Of a stretch of DNA of 12,637 bases, positions 12,550 through 12,637 are shown in pieces. Below the pieces are notes generated by a model. It made no database searches, had not been told where the DNA came from, and worked only from the letters and a program-made list of their open reading frames with translations. The stretch comes from Solirubrobacteraceae bacterium (lineage in GTDB: Bacteria > Actinomycetota > Thermoleophilia > Solirubrobacterales > Solirubrobacteraceae). Position 1 is the stretch's first letter; each line of letters begins with the position of its first letter. A program made the translations under genes and the position numbers. Location: positions 1 through 12,637 of the forward strand of contig JADGIB010000076.1 in assembly GCA_019683665.1 (NCBI GenBank), in the 5' to 3' direction.

Positions 12550-12637
12550 CTACGCCAGCTCGCGCGGGCGCTCGGAGTCCGGGTCGACCGGCGCCGCGGG
12601 CGCGCGGCGCTTGCGGACGTGGCGGACGACCTCGACG
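12550..12637 (-). CDS. C-terminal end of an unidentified gene
   Basis: An open minus-strand frame enters from the right edge and ends at TAG (12550-12552). The last ~28 residues read VEVVRHVRKRRAPAAP, then VDPDSERPRELA. The basic stretch followed by a Pro/acid tail resembles the cytoplasmic tail of many actinobacterial membrane proteins, such as permeases, but no domain is visible. Codon usage suits the neighbours, and a 75-base gap holding operator copy D separates it from the next gene. A transporter for the pathway substrate would make sense but is only a guess. Confidence 0.4.
   Translation of the reverse strand, partial: VEVVRHVRKRRAPAAPVDPDSERPRELA

Noticed and set aside
1..12637. CRISPR arrays, tRNA/rRNA genes, insertion sequences, phage genes
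   Set aside because: I found no regularly spaced repeats, tRNA-like cloverleaf, transposase motif or terminal inverted repeats. The inverted repeats seen are explained as operators and one terminator.

Overview
The window is a very GC-rich, densely packed piece of bacterial chromosome. It carries eleven essentially complete genes plus one gene cut at each edge. Composition, GTG starts, stop/start overlaps and several starts without a Shine-Dalgarno sequence fit a high-GC actinomycete. A Solirubrobacterales/Thermoleophilia-type organism is my best guess, but nothing here proves it. The first ~50 bases are a C/G homopolymer that looks like a contig-end artefact.

Layout. (a) Positions 1-3471, minus strand: a short-chain dehydrogenase (SDR), then E1-alpha and E1-beta of a thiamine-diphosphate 2-oxoacid/acetoin dehydrogenase, then a reduced E2-like protein with an E3-binding domain but no lipoyl domain. 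(b) 3522-6105, minus: SDR, zinc-type alcohol dehydrogenase and a DapB/2,4-diaminopentanoate-dehydrogenase-like oxidoreductase, with overlapping stop and start codons. (c) 6129-7439, minus: a protein resembling the L-fucose/L-arabinose isomerase fold. (d) 7498-9505, plus: an unrecognised cysteine-rich protein and an amidohydrolase_2 (fuconolactonase/PDC-lactonase type) enzyme. (e) 9522-12474, minus: a mandelate racemase/muconate lactonizing-type enolase-superfamily enzyme, a short MmgE/PrpD-like protein and a third SDR, all overlapping by 4 bases. A 14-bp perfect hairpin separates the convergent blocks d and e. (f) 12550-12637, minus: the last codons of an unidentified gene.

The clearest unifying signal is a ~24-bp operator built from two inverted GGAAWCGNTACC-like half-sites. 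It lies upstream of the SDR-E1-E1-E2 block (3493-3516), in the divergent region 7440-7497 (a strong copy and a weak abutting one), and upstream of the enolase-superfamily gene (12480-12503). A related GGAATCGATTCC palindrome sits at the start of the block-b SDR. All five blocks therefore look like one substrate-responsive regulon, although no regulator gene lies in the window.

Taken together (inference), the genes resemble a non-phosphorylative sugar or sugar-acid catabolic pathway: dehydrogenase, lactonase, acid-sugar dehydratase and further SDR oxidation. Instead of the usual aldolase or diketo-acid hydrolase, the local carbon-carbon cleaving candidate is a ThDP-dependent E1 pair. The substrate cannot be read from the sequence. 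This combination, plus the lipoyl-less E2, the unknown CxxCxxC protein and the DapB-like enzyme, is the best candidate here for an undescribed pathway.
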